A stretch of DNA of 39,666 bases from SZUA-584 sp964441275 (GCA_964441275.1 CAYTUG010000020.1:1-39666), one strand, 5' to 3'; numbered from the stretch's first letter, positions 16,304 through 25,005 are shown. The notes: generated from the letters alone by a model not told the origin. Made by a program: numbers and translations.

Positions 16304-17101
16304 ATGAAAAAGACCAAACGTGAAAACATGTTGCTGTTCTCGAAAGAACGTTTCGCCGGGCTTTACAGGTACAGGCTTTATTTTACGCCTTTATCTTCGT
16401 TGCGCGATGAAACGCCCCGGGTGTTCAGATTGCTTGTCAGGACGCCCTTTTCGTTTAACAAGTTTGAAATAGGGCACACCTATAAATTGATATACAATAA
16501 TGTACACATACTTTCGTTTGAACAAAAAGAAAGTTTTAACCTGCAAGAGGATGACTTTGCAAAACTGTTACAGACTCGCGATTTTAAGTTCATGGATAAA
16601 AAAACTTCTGCGGCGTTGCGCAGCGTTGACGAGCCCAAAGCGGAGAAGGACAGATATTATTCATATGAAGAGATGCGAGAGATAATAAACTATAAGCAGG
16701 ACTTTTTAACATCGGTGGCGGCGGGCGCTATCTCGTGCGTGATGAGCGCGGCCGCATTGCTTTTGCCCATAGGGATTTACGCTCTTATGCTTTTTCTTAT
16801 TATTCGCGGGCAGCTTAACTTAACCGGATTTAGCAGCAAAGCTCTTGTTTTGCCTTTAATGGGGATGGGCGCATTGCCCGCCACGCTTTTTGGCATGTAT
16901 GCTTTGTATGCTTTAAACGAGCTTGCGCTATTAAGGATTGAGTTTACAAAGTGGAACCTGCTAAAAAGGTATACTTTAGCTTGGGGAGGAATACGCAAAA
17001 GCATATTTTTAGAAGAAAGCGATATCCGGCAGTTGAAGAAATTTGGGCGTATATCCGCTATTATACTTGCGGCTTGCGTGCTTTTGTCGCTAATCGTTTA
17101 G
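16304..17101 (+). CDS. Membrane protein of unknown function
   Basis: This 265-residue protein has a long charged cytoplasmic N-terminal part (about 1-140) and then two or three membrane segments near 145-200, plus one at the extreme C-terminus (ISAIILAACVLLSLIV). I recognise no family. The ATG at 16304 is preceded by TAGGGGTGG. Its 3' end overlaps the convergent gene at 17090 by 12 bases. It may be coregulated with the decarboxylase operon through the shared divergent promoter region. Confidence 0.7.
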   Translation: MKKTKRENMLLFSKERFAGLYRYRLYFTPLSSLRDETPRVFRLLVRTPFSFNKFEIGHTYKLIYNNVHILSFEQKESFNLQEDDFAKLLQTRDFKFMDKKTSAALRSVDEPKAEKDRYYSYEEMREIINYKQDFLTSVAAGAISCVMSAAALLLPIGIYALMLFLIIRGQLNLTGFSSKALVLPLMGMGALPATLFGMYALYALNELALLRIEFTKWNLLKRYTLAWGGIRKSIFLEESDIRQLKKFGRISAIILAACVLLSLIV

Positions 17102-17578
17102 CCGTATACGGTCTTTTAAAAGCGATAGCATATCATCACTTGGGCTAAAATAGGCGCACTTGTCCTTTTTCGATTCGTGATAAACAATATAAACAGGCCC
17201 GCTTTTTTTCGGCTTGAACGTAAGGCGCTGCTGTGCGCGCTTCCGCGGATTTTGTGCGCTTAACGATAATATTTCATCAAGCCTTATTCGCAATAGATTT
17301 CTTTGTCTGCCGCCTAAAAACCTATCGACTATAAGCTCGCTCTTTGTAACCGTATATTCGTACTCGGTCAAAAAACGGCGCACAATGTATACTCCTATTA
17401 CAATGAAGATAACATACTGCACGTATTGAACAAAAGGTATGTTTATGCCGTAACAGTATAACGTGTATGCTGCAAAATTTATCAAAACTGATAACAGTAC
17501 AACGCCTGATAGAAGCGAAATCACGACCAATATGCCGATGGCTGGGGATAGTTGTTTGCGTTTTATACGTTCTTTCAT
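17090..17578 (-). CDS. Membrane protein with PH-like C-terminal region
   Basis: This 162-residue protein has two N-terminal membrane segments (GILVVISLLSGVVLLSVLI and FVQYVQYVIFIVIGVYIV). A soluble, probably beta-rich tail starts near YEYTVTKSELIVDRF, which resembles bacterial PH-like domains; this is a weak resemblance only. The start at 17578 has AAGGAG nine bases upstream; an in-frame ATG at 17599 lacks one. It is divergent from the ABC exporter and shares a repeat-bearing promoter region with it. Confidence 0.7.
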   Translation of the reverse strand: MKERIKRKQLSPAIGILVVISLLSGVVLLSVLINFAAYTLYCYGINIPFVQYVQYVIFIVIGVYIVRRFLTEYEYTVTKSELIVDRFLGGRQRNLLRIRLDEILSLSAQNPRKRAQQRLTFKPKKSGPVYIVYHESKKDKCAYFSPSDDMLSLLKDRIRLND

Positions 17579-17595
17579 GTTGCTCCTTAAATAAT

Positions 17596-17679
17596 ACATT
17601 AGTTTGTAATATTATAAAACAAACGGACGAGGAAAGACACATTAGTTTGTTTGATTTTTGATTTTTTGCGTGATATACT
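17596..17679. promoter_or_regulatory. Divergent promoters with 12-base direct repeats
   Basis: ACATTAGTTTGT occurs at 17596-17607 and again at 17639-17650. The second copy touches the plus-strand -35 TTGATT (17651-17656), which has a 17-base spacer and an extended TGATATACT -10 (17671-17679). On the minus strand a TATAAT lies at 17616-17611, next to the first copy. The layout suggests a repressor controlling both genes. Confidence 0.55.
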
Positions 17680-17712
17680 CAATTATAAATAAATGGCAGG
17701 CGGAAGAATTGC

Positions 17713-18405
17713 ATGATTGCTGCAAAAGGGCTGCAAAAAACGTATGGTAAAAAAACGTATCTGAATGATGTAAGCTTCAGGTTGCAGCGCGGGCGCGCGC
17801 TTGCCGTAGCGGGAGAGAACGGAGCGGGCAAAACAACGTTGCTAAAAATACTTGCTACCGCTGCCTTGCCGGATAAAGGCAGCCTTTTTATTGGCGGGGT
17901 TAACGCAATTGATGATGTTGCCGCCGTACGTGCGCTTATCGGCTATGTGCCGCAAAGCATTGCATTAATGCAAGAGCTTTCAGTAAAAGACAACCTTTAT
18001 TATTGGATGAAAACAAAGGACAAACAAATATACAATGCGGTGGTTGAGCTAATAGGGCTAAAGAGCGTTACAAGAAAAAGGGTTTCAAAACTATCGGGAG
18101 GCATGCAAAGGCGCCTTAACCTTGGAGCCGCGCTTGTTTTGCGCGCGCCGCTTTTGATACTTGACGAACCTCTTGCGGGCGTCGATTCTCAAAACCGGCG
18201 GAATATTATCGCCGGGCTAAACGATATTAAAAACAACGGCATATCAATAGTGTTCGTAAGCCACGATCTTGAAGAGATTAAGATGCTCGCAGACGAATTA
18301 ATGGTGCTGCGCAACGGAAGCATATCTTTTCATGGCAACCTTAACAGCGAACAAACCATAGGCAATCTTGCAGAAACGATAAACAAATATGCGGTCCAAT
18401 TATAA
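17713..18405 (+). CDS. ABC exporter ATPase (CcmA-like)
   Basis: This 230-residue ATP-binding subunit has Walker A GENGAGKTT at about 35-43, Q-loop YVPQS near 77, signature LSGGMQRR near 124-131 and Walker B LLILDEPLAGVD. It belongs to the drug/polysaccharide-type ABC-2 exporter class. GCGGAAG precedes the ATG. Two permease genes follow, so it should energise a heterodimeric exporter. Confidence 0.92.
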   Translation: MIAAKGLQKTYGKKTYLNDVSFRLQRGRALAVAGENGAGKTTLLKILATAALPDKGSLFIGGVNAIDDVAAVRALIGYVPQSIALMQELSVKDNLYYWMKTKDKQIYNAVVELIGLKSVTRKRVSKLSGGMQRRLNLGAALVLRAPLLILDEPLAGVDSQNRRNIIAGLNDIKNNGISIVFVSHDLEEIKMLADELMVLRNGSISFHGNLNSEQTIGNLAETINKYAVQL

Positions 18406-18466
18406 ACAAAAATGCATAGAAAGGGATGCGCAATAACAGGCAATGGATTAGCGTACCGGCGAGCAT

Positions 18467-19663
18467 ATGAAAAATGATCTCAAAAGGCTTTTTTATGGCA
18501 GAACAGCGTTAATCATTGCGATTGCGGCGCCTATTGTGCTTGTACTGCTTATTTCCATTATGGTTGCGCCTTATTTTTATTCTAATGTGCGAACCGAAAA
18601 CTTTACGGTTGCAATATTAAACGAAGACGATCATCCTCTTACGCAAATGATATTGAAAGAGCTAATCGAAAGCCGCTCGCTGGGGGGGCTTATACAAGCG
18701 AAATTTGTAAACAGCGAAAAAGAGGGGATAGATTCCGTTAAACAGGGGGCGGCGGCTTTTATTCACATTCCCGAAAAGATGCAGGAGCGCCTTTTTACAC
18801 AGCGAATGGTTATCGGGTATTACGGAAACGCCAAAATGCCTCTGGAAGATGCGCTGCTTTTTGAAACGTTAAGTTCGGGGATTGAAATGGTATCCTATGC
18901 GACAAACGCTGCGCAGATATTCTATAACCTTGCCGTTGAACACGGGGCAGAGCAAGAGCAGGCGGAGCATTTAAAGAAAAATATGATTGACACATTTTTT
19001 TCTAATATACTGTTCGGCCGCGCGGCTTTATACGAACAATCGGAGCAGGCATCGCCCTTGGGGGGCTCGTTGCCTCTTGAATATTACGCCGCAAGTTTGC
19101 TTGTGTTTTTTGTGGCTCTTGGAAGCTTGCCCATAGCGCGCATTAGCGCGGACGACGGCGCTGCAGGCCTTTTGCACAGACAGCTTCTTTCGGGACGGGC
19201 GCCAATAAAGTGCTTTTTTTCGCGCTTTATTGCGGGCGCTTTGTTTTTGTTTGTTCAATACGCTATTCTTTCTTTAACGTTTTGCTTTATCGCCGGCGCA
19301 ACGCACCAGGGCAGCATATTGCTGCTAATGATTTTTGGTTTTCTTATTTGCCTTTTCCTAAGCCTTTTAGCGTTAAATATAGGGTTTGCGAGCAAAACGC
19401 CGGCGCTCGCGGTAACGTCTGTATTTTTTATTACTCTTGCGCTTGCGCTTATAGGCGGTTTACTGCTGCCTGTTGCCTATATGCCTTCCGTTGTGCGCGA
19501 TATTTCTTATTACACGCCTTTTTCGGCTGCGCTAAAGCTTTGCATTGCCGGTATGTTTGATAAGGGCGCTCACGGGTTGTTATTGTACGCAGCAATTCTA
19601 AGTGCGGGAATATTGTTGCTTTTGGCGACTGGGCTAAGACGGTTTTTAAGGAGGGCGCAGTGA
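18467..19663 (+). CDS. ABC-2 type exporter permease, first subunit
   Basis: This 398-residue protein has one N-terminal membrane segment (ALIIAIAAPIVLVLLISIMVA), an extracytoplasmic domain of about 170 residues, then five or six clustered C-terminal segments. This is the ABC2_membrane_3 (YhgE-like) arrangement. The start has only a weak SD. It overlaps the next permease by four bases (GTGA). The cargo is unknown; lipids, antimicrobial peptides or toxins are possible for the class. Confidence 0.85.
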   Translation: MKNDLKRLFYGRTALIIAIAAPIVLVLLISIMVAPYFYSNVRTENFTVAILNEDDHPLTQMILKELIESRSLGGLIQAKFVNSEKEGIDSVKQGAAAFIHIPEKMQERLFTQRMVIGYYGNAKMPLEDALLFETLSSGIEMVSYATNAAQIFYNLAVEHGAEQEQAEHLKKNMIDTFFSNILFGRAALYEQSEQASPLGGSLPLEYYAASLLVFFVALGSLPIARISADDGAAGLLHRQLLSGRAPIKCFFSRFIAGALFLFVQYAILSLTFCFIAGATHQGSILLLMIFGFLICLFLSLLALNIGFASKTPALAVTSVFFITLALALIGGLLLPVAYMPSVVRDISYYTPFSAALKLCIAGMFDKGAHGLLLYAAILSAGILLLLATGLRRFLRRAQ

Positions 19664-20775
19664 ACTTTTTTTCCCGTACAATAAAATACAGGCTAAAAAC
19701 GCTTCTGTTAGGCGCATATGGTATAGCGTGTTTGGTATTGGCGCTTGTTGCTTCCGCATCAGCCTTTGTTGACCTTATTATACCCGATGCTCTTGTGCCG
19801 ATAGGCTGGATAGATAAAGACAACACAATGTTTTCAAAGCGGCTGCTTGATAACGTAAACGCATTAGAGGTTGTTTGGGTTACGCACGGGGATGAGGACG
19901 AACTGATAGCAAACCTGCAAACAGGCCGTCTTGAAGCGGTTTTTGTTGTTAAAGAGGGTTTTGAGAAGGCGATGAAACAGGGGCGGTACGAGGCAACGCT
20001 TGTTGTGTTGCGCTCTGCGTTTAGCACTGCGGCGGGAGTTATTTCCGAAAGCGTTGGAGGGGTGGCGATGAACCTTTGGGCGACATGTACAGCCGCAGAA
20101 CAGGGCGGATTGTTAGGCGGCGAACAGCTTTTTGACAAGGTTTTCGAATATGTGCAAATTAAGACGAGCACACCGGTGTTAGAGATTGAGAGGGAAAATG
20201 CGCTCGGGAAGATGAAAGAGGCTGCCCCGCTGTTTGACGCCGCTAAAATGTCGCTCAGGCTGCTAGCCGCCGTAGCGGGGTTTTTTATGCTTACGGGCTT
20301 TATAATGCCGCGCAGAGGAAAGGATTTTTATTTACGGCTTAAAACCAAAGGATGCGGCATTGAAAAGTTTAGGCTGTACACAATTTTCGCTAACTCCGCT
20401 TTTATGTTGCCTGCCGTTTTTGTGCCGCTTTTTGCCTTCATAATCGCAGGTGAAGCCGTTTTGGCAGCGCCGTTGTTTTTGATGTTTGCCGGCTATCTTG
20501 TTTCGTTAGGCGGCATTGCGGCAATAATAGCCAAGCTGAAAGAGCAAACTTCGCAGCTTTTGGTTATTTCGCTTCTGACTATTGCAAACGTTATGCTGGG
20601 GGGGCTGCTTATGCCTTTGCCGGCGCATCAAACGCTCGACATAATAGCGCACCTTTTGCCTGCCCGATGGATTTCATCGATTGAATTGTACGGAGTTTGG
20701 GTTTGCGCGGCAGGGCTTGCGCTGACCGCGGTTGTCTACAACGCATTGCCTTTTATAAGCCGCTCGAAAGATTAG
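19660..20775 (+). CDS. ABC-2 type exporter permease, second subunit
   Basis: This 371-residue protein has the same architecture as the preceding permease: an N-terminal segment (GIACLVLALVASASAFV), a soluble loop, and C-terminal membrane segments. It starts with GTG behind AAGGAGGG inside the end of the upstream gene, so the pair is translationally coupled and probably heterodimerises. Its last 23 bases overlap the convergent NUDIX gene. Confidence 0.85.
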   Translation: MNFFSRTIKYRLKTLLLGAYGIACLVLALVASASAFVDLIIPDALVPIGWIDKDNTMFSKRLLDNVNALEVVWVTHGDEDELIANLQTGRLEAVFVVKEGFEKAMKQGRYEATLVVLRSAFSTAAGVISESVGGVAMNLWATCTAAEQGGLLGGEQLFDKVFEYVQIKTSTPVLEIERENALGKMKEAAPLFDAAKMSLRLLAAVAGFFMLTGFIMPRRGKDFYLRLKTKGCGIEKFRLYTIFANSAFMLPAVFVPLFAFIIAGEAVLAAPLFLMFAGYLVSLGGIAAIIAKLKEQTSQLLVISLLTIANVMLGGLLMPLPAHQTLDIIAHLLPARWISSIELYGVWVCAAGLALTAVVYNALPFISRSKD

Positions 20776-21451
20776 CGTTTTGGAAAACCCGCAAAGCGCG
20801 CTCTTTTGCGCCTTGACATTTAAACGCAAGTTCTAAAAAACCGTTTTGTATTCGCCGCATCAGATAGGCGTAGGAATAGGCGATAATCATAGAATGGTCT
20901 GCCGCAATGTTTGCGCCGTATACAACTTTAATTTGCTGTTCTTGCCCTAAGGGATGCGATACTATAGGGCAAAAGTTTGTACGCCCGCTTAGTTTGTACT
21001 GGACAATAACATTTTCATCTTTTTGTTCGGAAGTATAACCCGAAAAAGTGAACCATTCGGATTCAGCCGCATCGTCTCCCGCCTTGGCGCAGACAGACGA
21101 TATATCGGTTAATCCCACATGGCTGACCGATATTATATGATGCCTTGGGTCCCTGTTGGGCGCTCCGAATGTTAGCGCCTGTTCAAGATAAACGTCGGAT
21201 ATTGCCGCTTCTTCGGACAGTTCCCGCAGGGCGCAACGGATTAAACCCTCGCCCAGCTCGACAAACCCTCCGGGCAGCGCCCAGCAATTTTTAAAAGGAT
21301 AGTTTGCTCTGCGGATAAGCAAAACCTTCAAAGATTCCTTGTCTACCGCAAACAATACAACATCTGTTGTAACCGAAGGACCTTTGTATATTGCAGGCTT
21401 ATATTCTTCCAGAAATTTTTGTTCCTCGGGGCCGGAAGGCGTATATACCAT
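20753..21451 (-). CDS. NUDIX hydrolase
   Basis: This 232-residue protein has a complete Nudix box at 61-83 (GGFVELGE, then RELSEEAAI), with the metal-binding glutamates in place. Such enzymes cleave nucleoside-diphosphate-linked compounds such as ADP-ribose. A C-terminal region of about 80 residues follows, similar in length to the extra domain of NrtR-like members, but I cannot confirm DNA binding. It begins 13 bases after mnmA and is probably the third gene of the DUF3842-mnmA unit. Confidence 0.88.
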   Translation of the reverse strand: MVYTPSGPEEQKFLEEYKPAIYKGPSVTTDVVLFAVDKESLKVLLIRRANYPFKNCWALPGGFVELGEGLIRCALRELSEEAAISDVYLEQALTFGAPNRDPRHHIISVSHVGLTDISSVCAKAGDDAAESEWFTFSGYTSEQKDENVIVQYKLSGRTNFCPIVSHPLGQEQQIKVVYGANIAADHSMIIAYSYAYLMRRIQNGFLELAFKCQGAKERALRVFQNANLSSGL

Positions 21452-21464
21452 TGATATTTACCTC

Positions 21465-22538
21465 TTAAAAGATAACTTTATCTATTACGCCGCCGCCTAT
21501 ACACTCGGATTCAATATATAATGCGGCGTATTGTCCCGGAGTTATTGCGCGTTGACGTTTTTCAAACTCTATAAGCGCGCCCTGCTCTTGCATTGTAACG
21601 AACACGTGCTGGTCTTTCTGCCGGTATCTGAACTTTGCCTTGCATTCAAACTTTTTATCCGGCGGCGTTTTTGAAACAAAGCTTAAATCCGCAGCTTGCA
21701 GCGCTTTTGAATACAGTGCCGCTGGGTCTCCCTGGGCGACGAAAAGCGTGTTTGTGGCAACGTTTTTATCGATGACAAACCAGCGTTTATCGTCATAACC
21801 TTTGCGGCCGCCAATTCCAAGCCCCCGCCTTTGGCCCAAAGTATAATAGATAACCCCAAGGTGGCGCCCTACCACATCGCCGTCCACTGTTTTTATATCT
21901 CCCGGGCTTGCGGGCACAAAACCGGACAAAAACTGGCGGAAATTCCGTTCCCCGATAAAGCAAATGCCGGTAGAGTCCTTCTTATCGGCAACCGGCAAAC
22001 CAAGTTTGTGTGCGATGCTTCGGACTTTTGACTTTTGCAGCTCTCCGATTGGGAACAGAACGTCGGTTAAATTTTCTTTCTTTAGCATACACAAAAAATA
22101 AGTTTGGTCTTTATTTAAATCGGCAGCTTTAAAAAGCCTTCCGTTGTGAGTCTTCGCATAATGTCCGGTTGCAAAATATTTGGCGCCAGTGGCGCGCGCG
22201 TAATTGAGGAATGCGGAAAATTTTATTTGGGAATTGCACAAAACATCAGGATTGGGCGTGCGGCCCCGTTTGCATTCTTCAATAAAGTGCGAAAAGACGC
22301 GCTTTTTGTATTCTTTTTCAAAACTGACACTGTGATATGGAATATTTAAAACAGCGCATATTTTTTGAACGTCTTCGTAATCGCGTGCCGCTCCGCAACC
22401 TTTATCGCTGTCTTGCCAATTTTTCATAAATACCGCGATAACGTCATAACCCTGCTTTTGCAACAGATATGCCGCAACGGCCGAATCCACACCGCCCGAC
22501 ATTGCGCATATCACGCGCTTTTTTTTGTTCTCTCTCAA
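21465..22538 (-). CDS. mnmA: tRNA-specific 2-thiouridylase MnmA
   Basis: This enzyme of about 357 residues thiolates U34 of Lys, Glu and Gln tRNAs. The PP-loop SGGVDS is at 14-19; the two catalytic cysteines are in NPDVLCNSQIKF and DSTGICFIGER, and GQRRGLGIGG follows. The frame stays open to 22796, but that extension lies inside the DUF3842 gene and has no homology. A TTG at 22538 sits behind GGAGGCGG at correct spacing and gives the normal length, so I use it. Confidence 0.93.
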   Translation of the reverse strand: MRENKKKRVICAMSGGVDSAVAAYLLQKQGYDVIAVFMKNWQDSDKGCGAARDYEDVQKICAVLNIPYHSVSFEKEYKKRVFSHFIEECKRGRTPNPDVLCNSQIKFSAFLNYARATGAKYFATGHYAKTHNGRLFKAADLNKDQTYFLCMLKKENLTDVLFPIGELQKSKVRSIAHKLGLPVADKKDSTGICFIGERNFRQFLSGFVPASPGDIKTVDGDVVGRHLGVIYYTLGQRRGLGIGGRKGYDDKRWFVIDKNVATNTLFVAQGDPAALYSKALQAADLSFVSKTPPDKKFECKAKFRYRQKDQHVFVTMQEQGALIEFEKRQRAITPGQYAALYIESECIGGGVIDKVIF

Positions 22539-22564
22539 CTGACCGCCTCCGTTTTTTTCGCTCT

Positions 22565-22975
22565 TTACAGCAATGAGCAAATATGCGCAACCGCCTCGTC
22601 CACAAGAGCCGATATGCTGATGCTCGCGGTTCCGGGGATGAAGTAATTGCACTTCGTAATGGGTATTAGTATTTTTTTTGCCTTGCTTTGTGCAACCGCT
22701 TTGGCTATTCGCGGCGTTATCTCTCCCAGCATGGCGTAAGCGGCGATTATCCCTATTCCGCCTATTATAACGTCCGCAGACGATACCAAAGAGCAAATAG
22801 CGCTTTCACCCGAAGCAAAACGGTTTGCACCGCTCTTTCTCATTGCGGCTGCGGCCGCTTTGCTTGTCCCCAATGCTGTTATGCAAATTTGCCCGGCGCA
22901 GGACCGGGTTAATTTTTTTACTATTGATGCGCCAAGACCGCCGCCTTGGGCATCGATAACGACTACATTTAGCAT
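22565..22975 (-). CDS. DUF3842 family protein
   Basis: This 136-residue protein matches DUF3842: N-terminal VVVIDAQGGGLGASIVKKL (a nucleotide-binding-like GGGxG at 11-15), then ALGTSKAAAAAMRKSGANRFASGE, ADVIIGGIGIIAAYAMLGEITP and KKILIPITKC. The family is widespread in Clostridia and has no known function. No SD is visible. The ATG lies only seven bases past a TATAAT, so the mRNA may be leaderless. mnmA follows 26 bases downstream. Confidence 0.85.
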   Translation of the reverse strand: MLNVVVIDAQGGGLGASIVKKLTRSCAGQICITALGTSKAAAAAMRKSGANRFASGESAICSLVSSADVIIGGIGIIAAYAMLGEITPRIAKAVAQSKAKKILIPITKCNYFIPGTASISISALVDEAVAHICSLL

Positions 22976-22982
22976 AATTATT

Positions 22983-23011
22983 ATTATATCTTATATGCTA
23001 AACGGCCACAA
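22983..23011 (-). promoter_or_regulatory. Promoter giving a probably leaderless transcript
   Basis: On the minus strand, TTGTGG (23011-23006), 17 bases, TATAAT (22988-22983), then seven bases to the ATG of the DUF3842 gene at 22975. The spacer contains TTATATGCTAAA as read on the plus strand (22991-23002). Confidence 0.6.
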
Positions 23012-23098
23012 CAAAAGGAGCATACATGCCCTGTTATATTTTATTATAGCACGATATGCTTTTAGGTCGTAATTACCGAGCCTCCATTATATGCTAAA
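22991..23098 (+). repeat. TTATATGCTAAA direct repeats
   Basis: TTATATGCTAAA occurs at 22991-23002 and 23087-23098, with a weaker relative (GATATGCTTTTA) near 23053. The first copy lies inside the DUF3842 promoter. The stretch 22976-23281 holds no gene, only these repeats and the two promoters. Confidence 0.45.
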
Positions 23099-23186
23099 TA
23101 GAAATTTCGCAATACGATGTTAAACGTATGTTGATGGCTCATTGCTCTGCAACCAGTGTATAAAGCTTATAGGAAGATTAATATCT

Positions 23187-23215
23187 TTGCGTTATTTCGG
23201 CGTTTTATATATACT
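23187..23215 (+). promoter_or_regulatory. Promoter of the exporter-DsrE-reductase unit
   Basis: TTGCGT (23187-23192), a 17-base spacer, TATACT (23210-23215). The leader is about 60 bases long and contains the SD and hairpin described next. Confidence 0.65.
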
Positions 23216-23230
23216 ATTTAACAATAAAAG

Positions 23231-23269
23231 AAAGGGGGAATACATAACTATTGCAATATGTAGTTGTGT
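23231..23269 (+). promoter_or_regulatory. SD followed by hairpin before the exporter start
   Basis: AAAGGGGG (23231-23238) is 43 bases from the ATG at 23282. Between them, ACATAACTA (23242-23250) pairs with TAGTTGTGT (23261-23269) over nine base pairs including one G-U. The ATG is 12 bases after the hairpin, the same layout as before rarA. No closer SD exists. Confidence 0.45.
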
Positions 23270-23281
23270 TAAACGCGCGAA

Positions 23282-24514
23282 ATGATTTCAGACTTGTTGA
23301 CAATATTTTTCCGGAGTGCGGAAGGCGCTTTTATACAGGTTACAGTTTTTGTGGGTGTGGTGCTGTTGATATTTGGCTATATAGATTATAAGGGGCAGGG
23401 CGCATTTATAAACGCCATTAGCAATGCAAAAAGGTTACAGCCGTTAGTTGGTGCGCTGCTCGGTATTCTTCCCGGCTGCGGCGGCTCCATACTTATCATG
23501 CCGCTGTATGTTAAAAACACAGTCAGTTTCGGTACGGTGGTAGCTACTTTGATTGCCACGGCAGGCGATTCTGCATTTCTCACGTTAACAAAGGCGCCGC
23601 AGGATTTTTTGTTTGTTACTGCGCTTTGTTTGATTATTGGCACCGCTGCGGGTTACGCCGTTGATTATTATAAAATCGGAAACTGGGTCAGAAAAAAATC
23701 AACTAAAAAGAAAATAACCGATCTGAAACAAAAACATAAGGCAGCGGAAGCTCAATTAGATGCGCTGCTGTGTGACAATCCCGGCTATTGCCGCTCGCAC
23801 AGTTTAAAGCATATTGGGCATGAAGAGGGCGATGAGATAGACATGATTCTCCACCATGGCTCTAAGCCCGCAATACATAAAGGATATAAGATAACGCACA
23901 AAGGATATGTAGTTTTTTGGGTTGTAGTTGCGATTGGGTTTGTGTTAGGGATTTTCGACCTTATTCAATTAGATATAAACCAGACGCTTGGGGTGCCCGG
24001 TTTTAGCACAATCATCGGAATTATTGGAAGCGCTATAGTTGTTATATACATGATTTGTTCTTCAAAACTTATAAAAGCGCAAACGCACGAAGATGTGGAA
24101 CATAAAATATTTTCGCTAAAAGAAACATTAATACACAACGCGCAAGAGACCGCTTTCGTTGGCACATGGGTGTTTTTTGCCTATTTTGCTTATGAATTGT
24201 TGGTGTTTGCTATCGGCGGAGAACAAACGATAATAAACGTTATGGCGGCCTCGGGCCTGATGTCCGTATTATTAGGCGTAGCTATCGGAATCATCCCGGG
24301 GTGCGGTCCGCAAGTGATATTTGTTTCTCTTTATCTGAAAGGCATGTTCCCGTTTTCAGCACTTTTCGCTAACGCTATTTCGCAGGACGGAGATGCTCTC
24401 TTTCCGCTAATTGCTTTGGACAAAAAGGCGGCTTTTTGGGCTACCGTTGTAAACACAATAGTTGCATTAATTGTGGGGGTTGCGGCGTATTTTATTGAAA
24501 TCAGCCTTACATAA
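23282..24514 (+). CDS. Putative 10-TM heavy-metal exporter (ArsP_2 family)
   Basis: This 410-residue integral membrane protein has an internal duplication. GILPGCGGS at about 61-69 recurs as GIIPGCGPQ near 335-343, each followed by a segment with an acidic ATAGDS or SQDGDA turn, the usual sign of two inverted halves. The cytoplasmic loop around 155-200 is rich in His and Cys (DNPGYCRSHS, HIGHEEGDE, ILHHG), a likely metal-binding site. The family is annotated as a putative metal (arsenic or manganese) exporter; the ion is not established. It leads a DsrE-like gene and a disulfide reductase gene. Confidence 0.85.
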   Translation: MISDLLTIFFRSAEGAFIQVTVFVGVVLLIFGYIDYKGQGAFINAISNAKRLQPLVGALLGILPGCGGSILIMPLYVKNTVSFGTVVATLIATAGDSAFLTLTKAPQDFLFVTALCLIIGTAAGYAVDYYKIGNWVRKKSTKKKITDLKQKHKAAEAQLDALLCDNPGYCRSHSLKHIGHEEGDEIDMILHHGSKPAIHKGYKITHKGYVVFWVVVAIGFVLGIFDLIQLDINQTLGVPGFSTIIGIIGSAIVVIYMICSSKLIKAQTHEDVEHKIFSLKETLIHNAQETAFVGTWVFFAYFAYELLVFAIGGEQTIINVMAASGLMSVLLGVAIGIIPGCGPQVIFVSLYLKGMFPFSALFANAISQDGDALFPLIALDKKAAFWATVVNTIVALIVGVAAYFIEISLT

Positions 24515-24649
24515 TAAAAGCAATAGCCCGAATTGCGCAGTGGGCTTGCCGCCATTGAAACAGGTTGCTTTATTTGTTATTATTAGGGCAGGATTGGCGA
24601 ATTTTACGAAAGGAAAGCATCTTTTATACCAAACGAAGGTGCAAAGGTA

Positions 24650-24991
24650 ATGAAACAAAAAATTCTGTTTTATGGTATGAGCGGCGAAAAAATGTGTTTT
24701 GCGCATATACTGTTAAATGCGCTTGATCTATTCTCGGACGGCAAAGATGTTGCAATAATATTTGAAGGCGCTTCGGTAAAATTAGTCTCTTTGTTGGAGC
24801 AAGAGAATAACCCGTTGTATCTTAAAGCAAAACAACAAGGGCTTATAGCGGGTGTATGTTTGGCGTGTTCAAAAGCTATGAAGGTTTATGAGCAGAATGC
24901 GAAATCCGGTTTGCCGATGCTTGGCGATATGTCGGGGCATGCCGGAATAAAAAAATATCTGAATGATGGGTATGAAATTATAAGTATTTAA
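24650..24991 (+). CDS. DsrE-like protein
   Basis: This 113-residue protein has a DsrE/DsrF-like pattern: a first strand KILFYGM, a helix, the strand DVAIIFEGASVKLV, and GLIAGVCLACSKAM with Cys 70 and Cys 73, where DsrE-type proteins carry their active cysteine. Such proteins bind persulfide or relay sulfur. AAGGTG precedes the ATG by eight bases. It lies between the exporter (135-base gap) and the disulfide reductase (14-base gap), which suggests thiol or sulfur chemistry linked to metal handling. Confidence 0.75.
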   Translation: MKQKILFYGMSGEKMCFAHILLNALDLFSDGKDVAIIFEGASVKLVSLLEQENNPLYLKAKQQGLIAGVCLACSKAMKVYEQNAKSGLPMLGDMSGHAGIKKYLNDGYEIISI

Positions 24992-25005
24992 CGCAAAGGG
25001 ACCAG

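Noticed and set aside
22539..22796. N-terminal extension of MnmA
   Set aside because: It overlaps the DUF3842 gene in another frame and has no homology; the TTG start with strong SD explains the normal length.
23099..23281. Manganese (yybP-ykoY) riboswitch before the putative metal exporter
   Set aside because: None of the conserved yybP-ykoY sequence blocks is visible; only a small hairpin is present.
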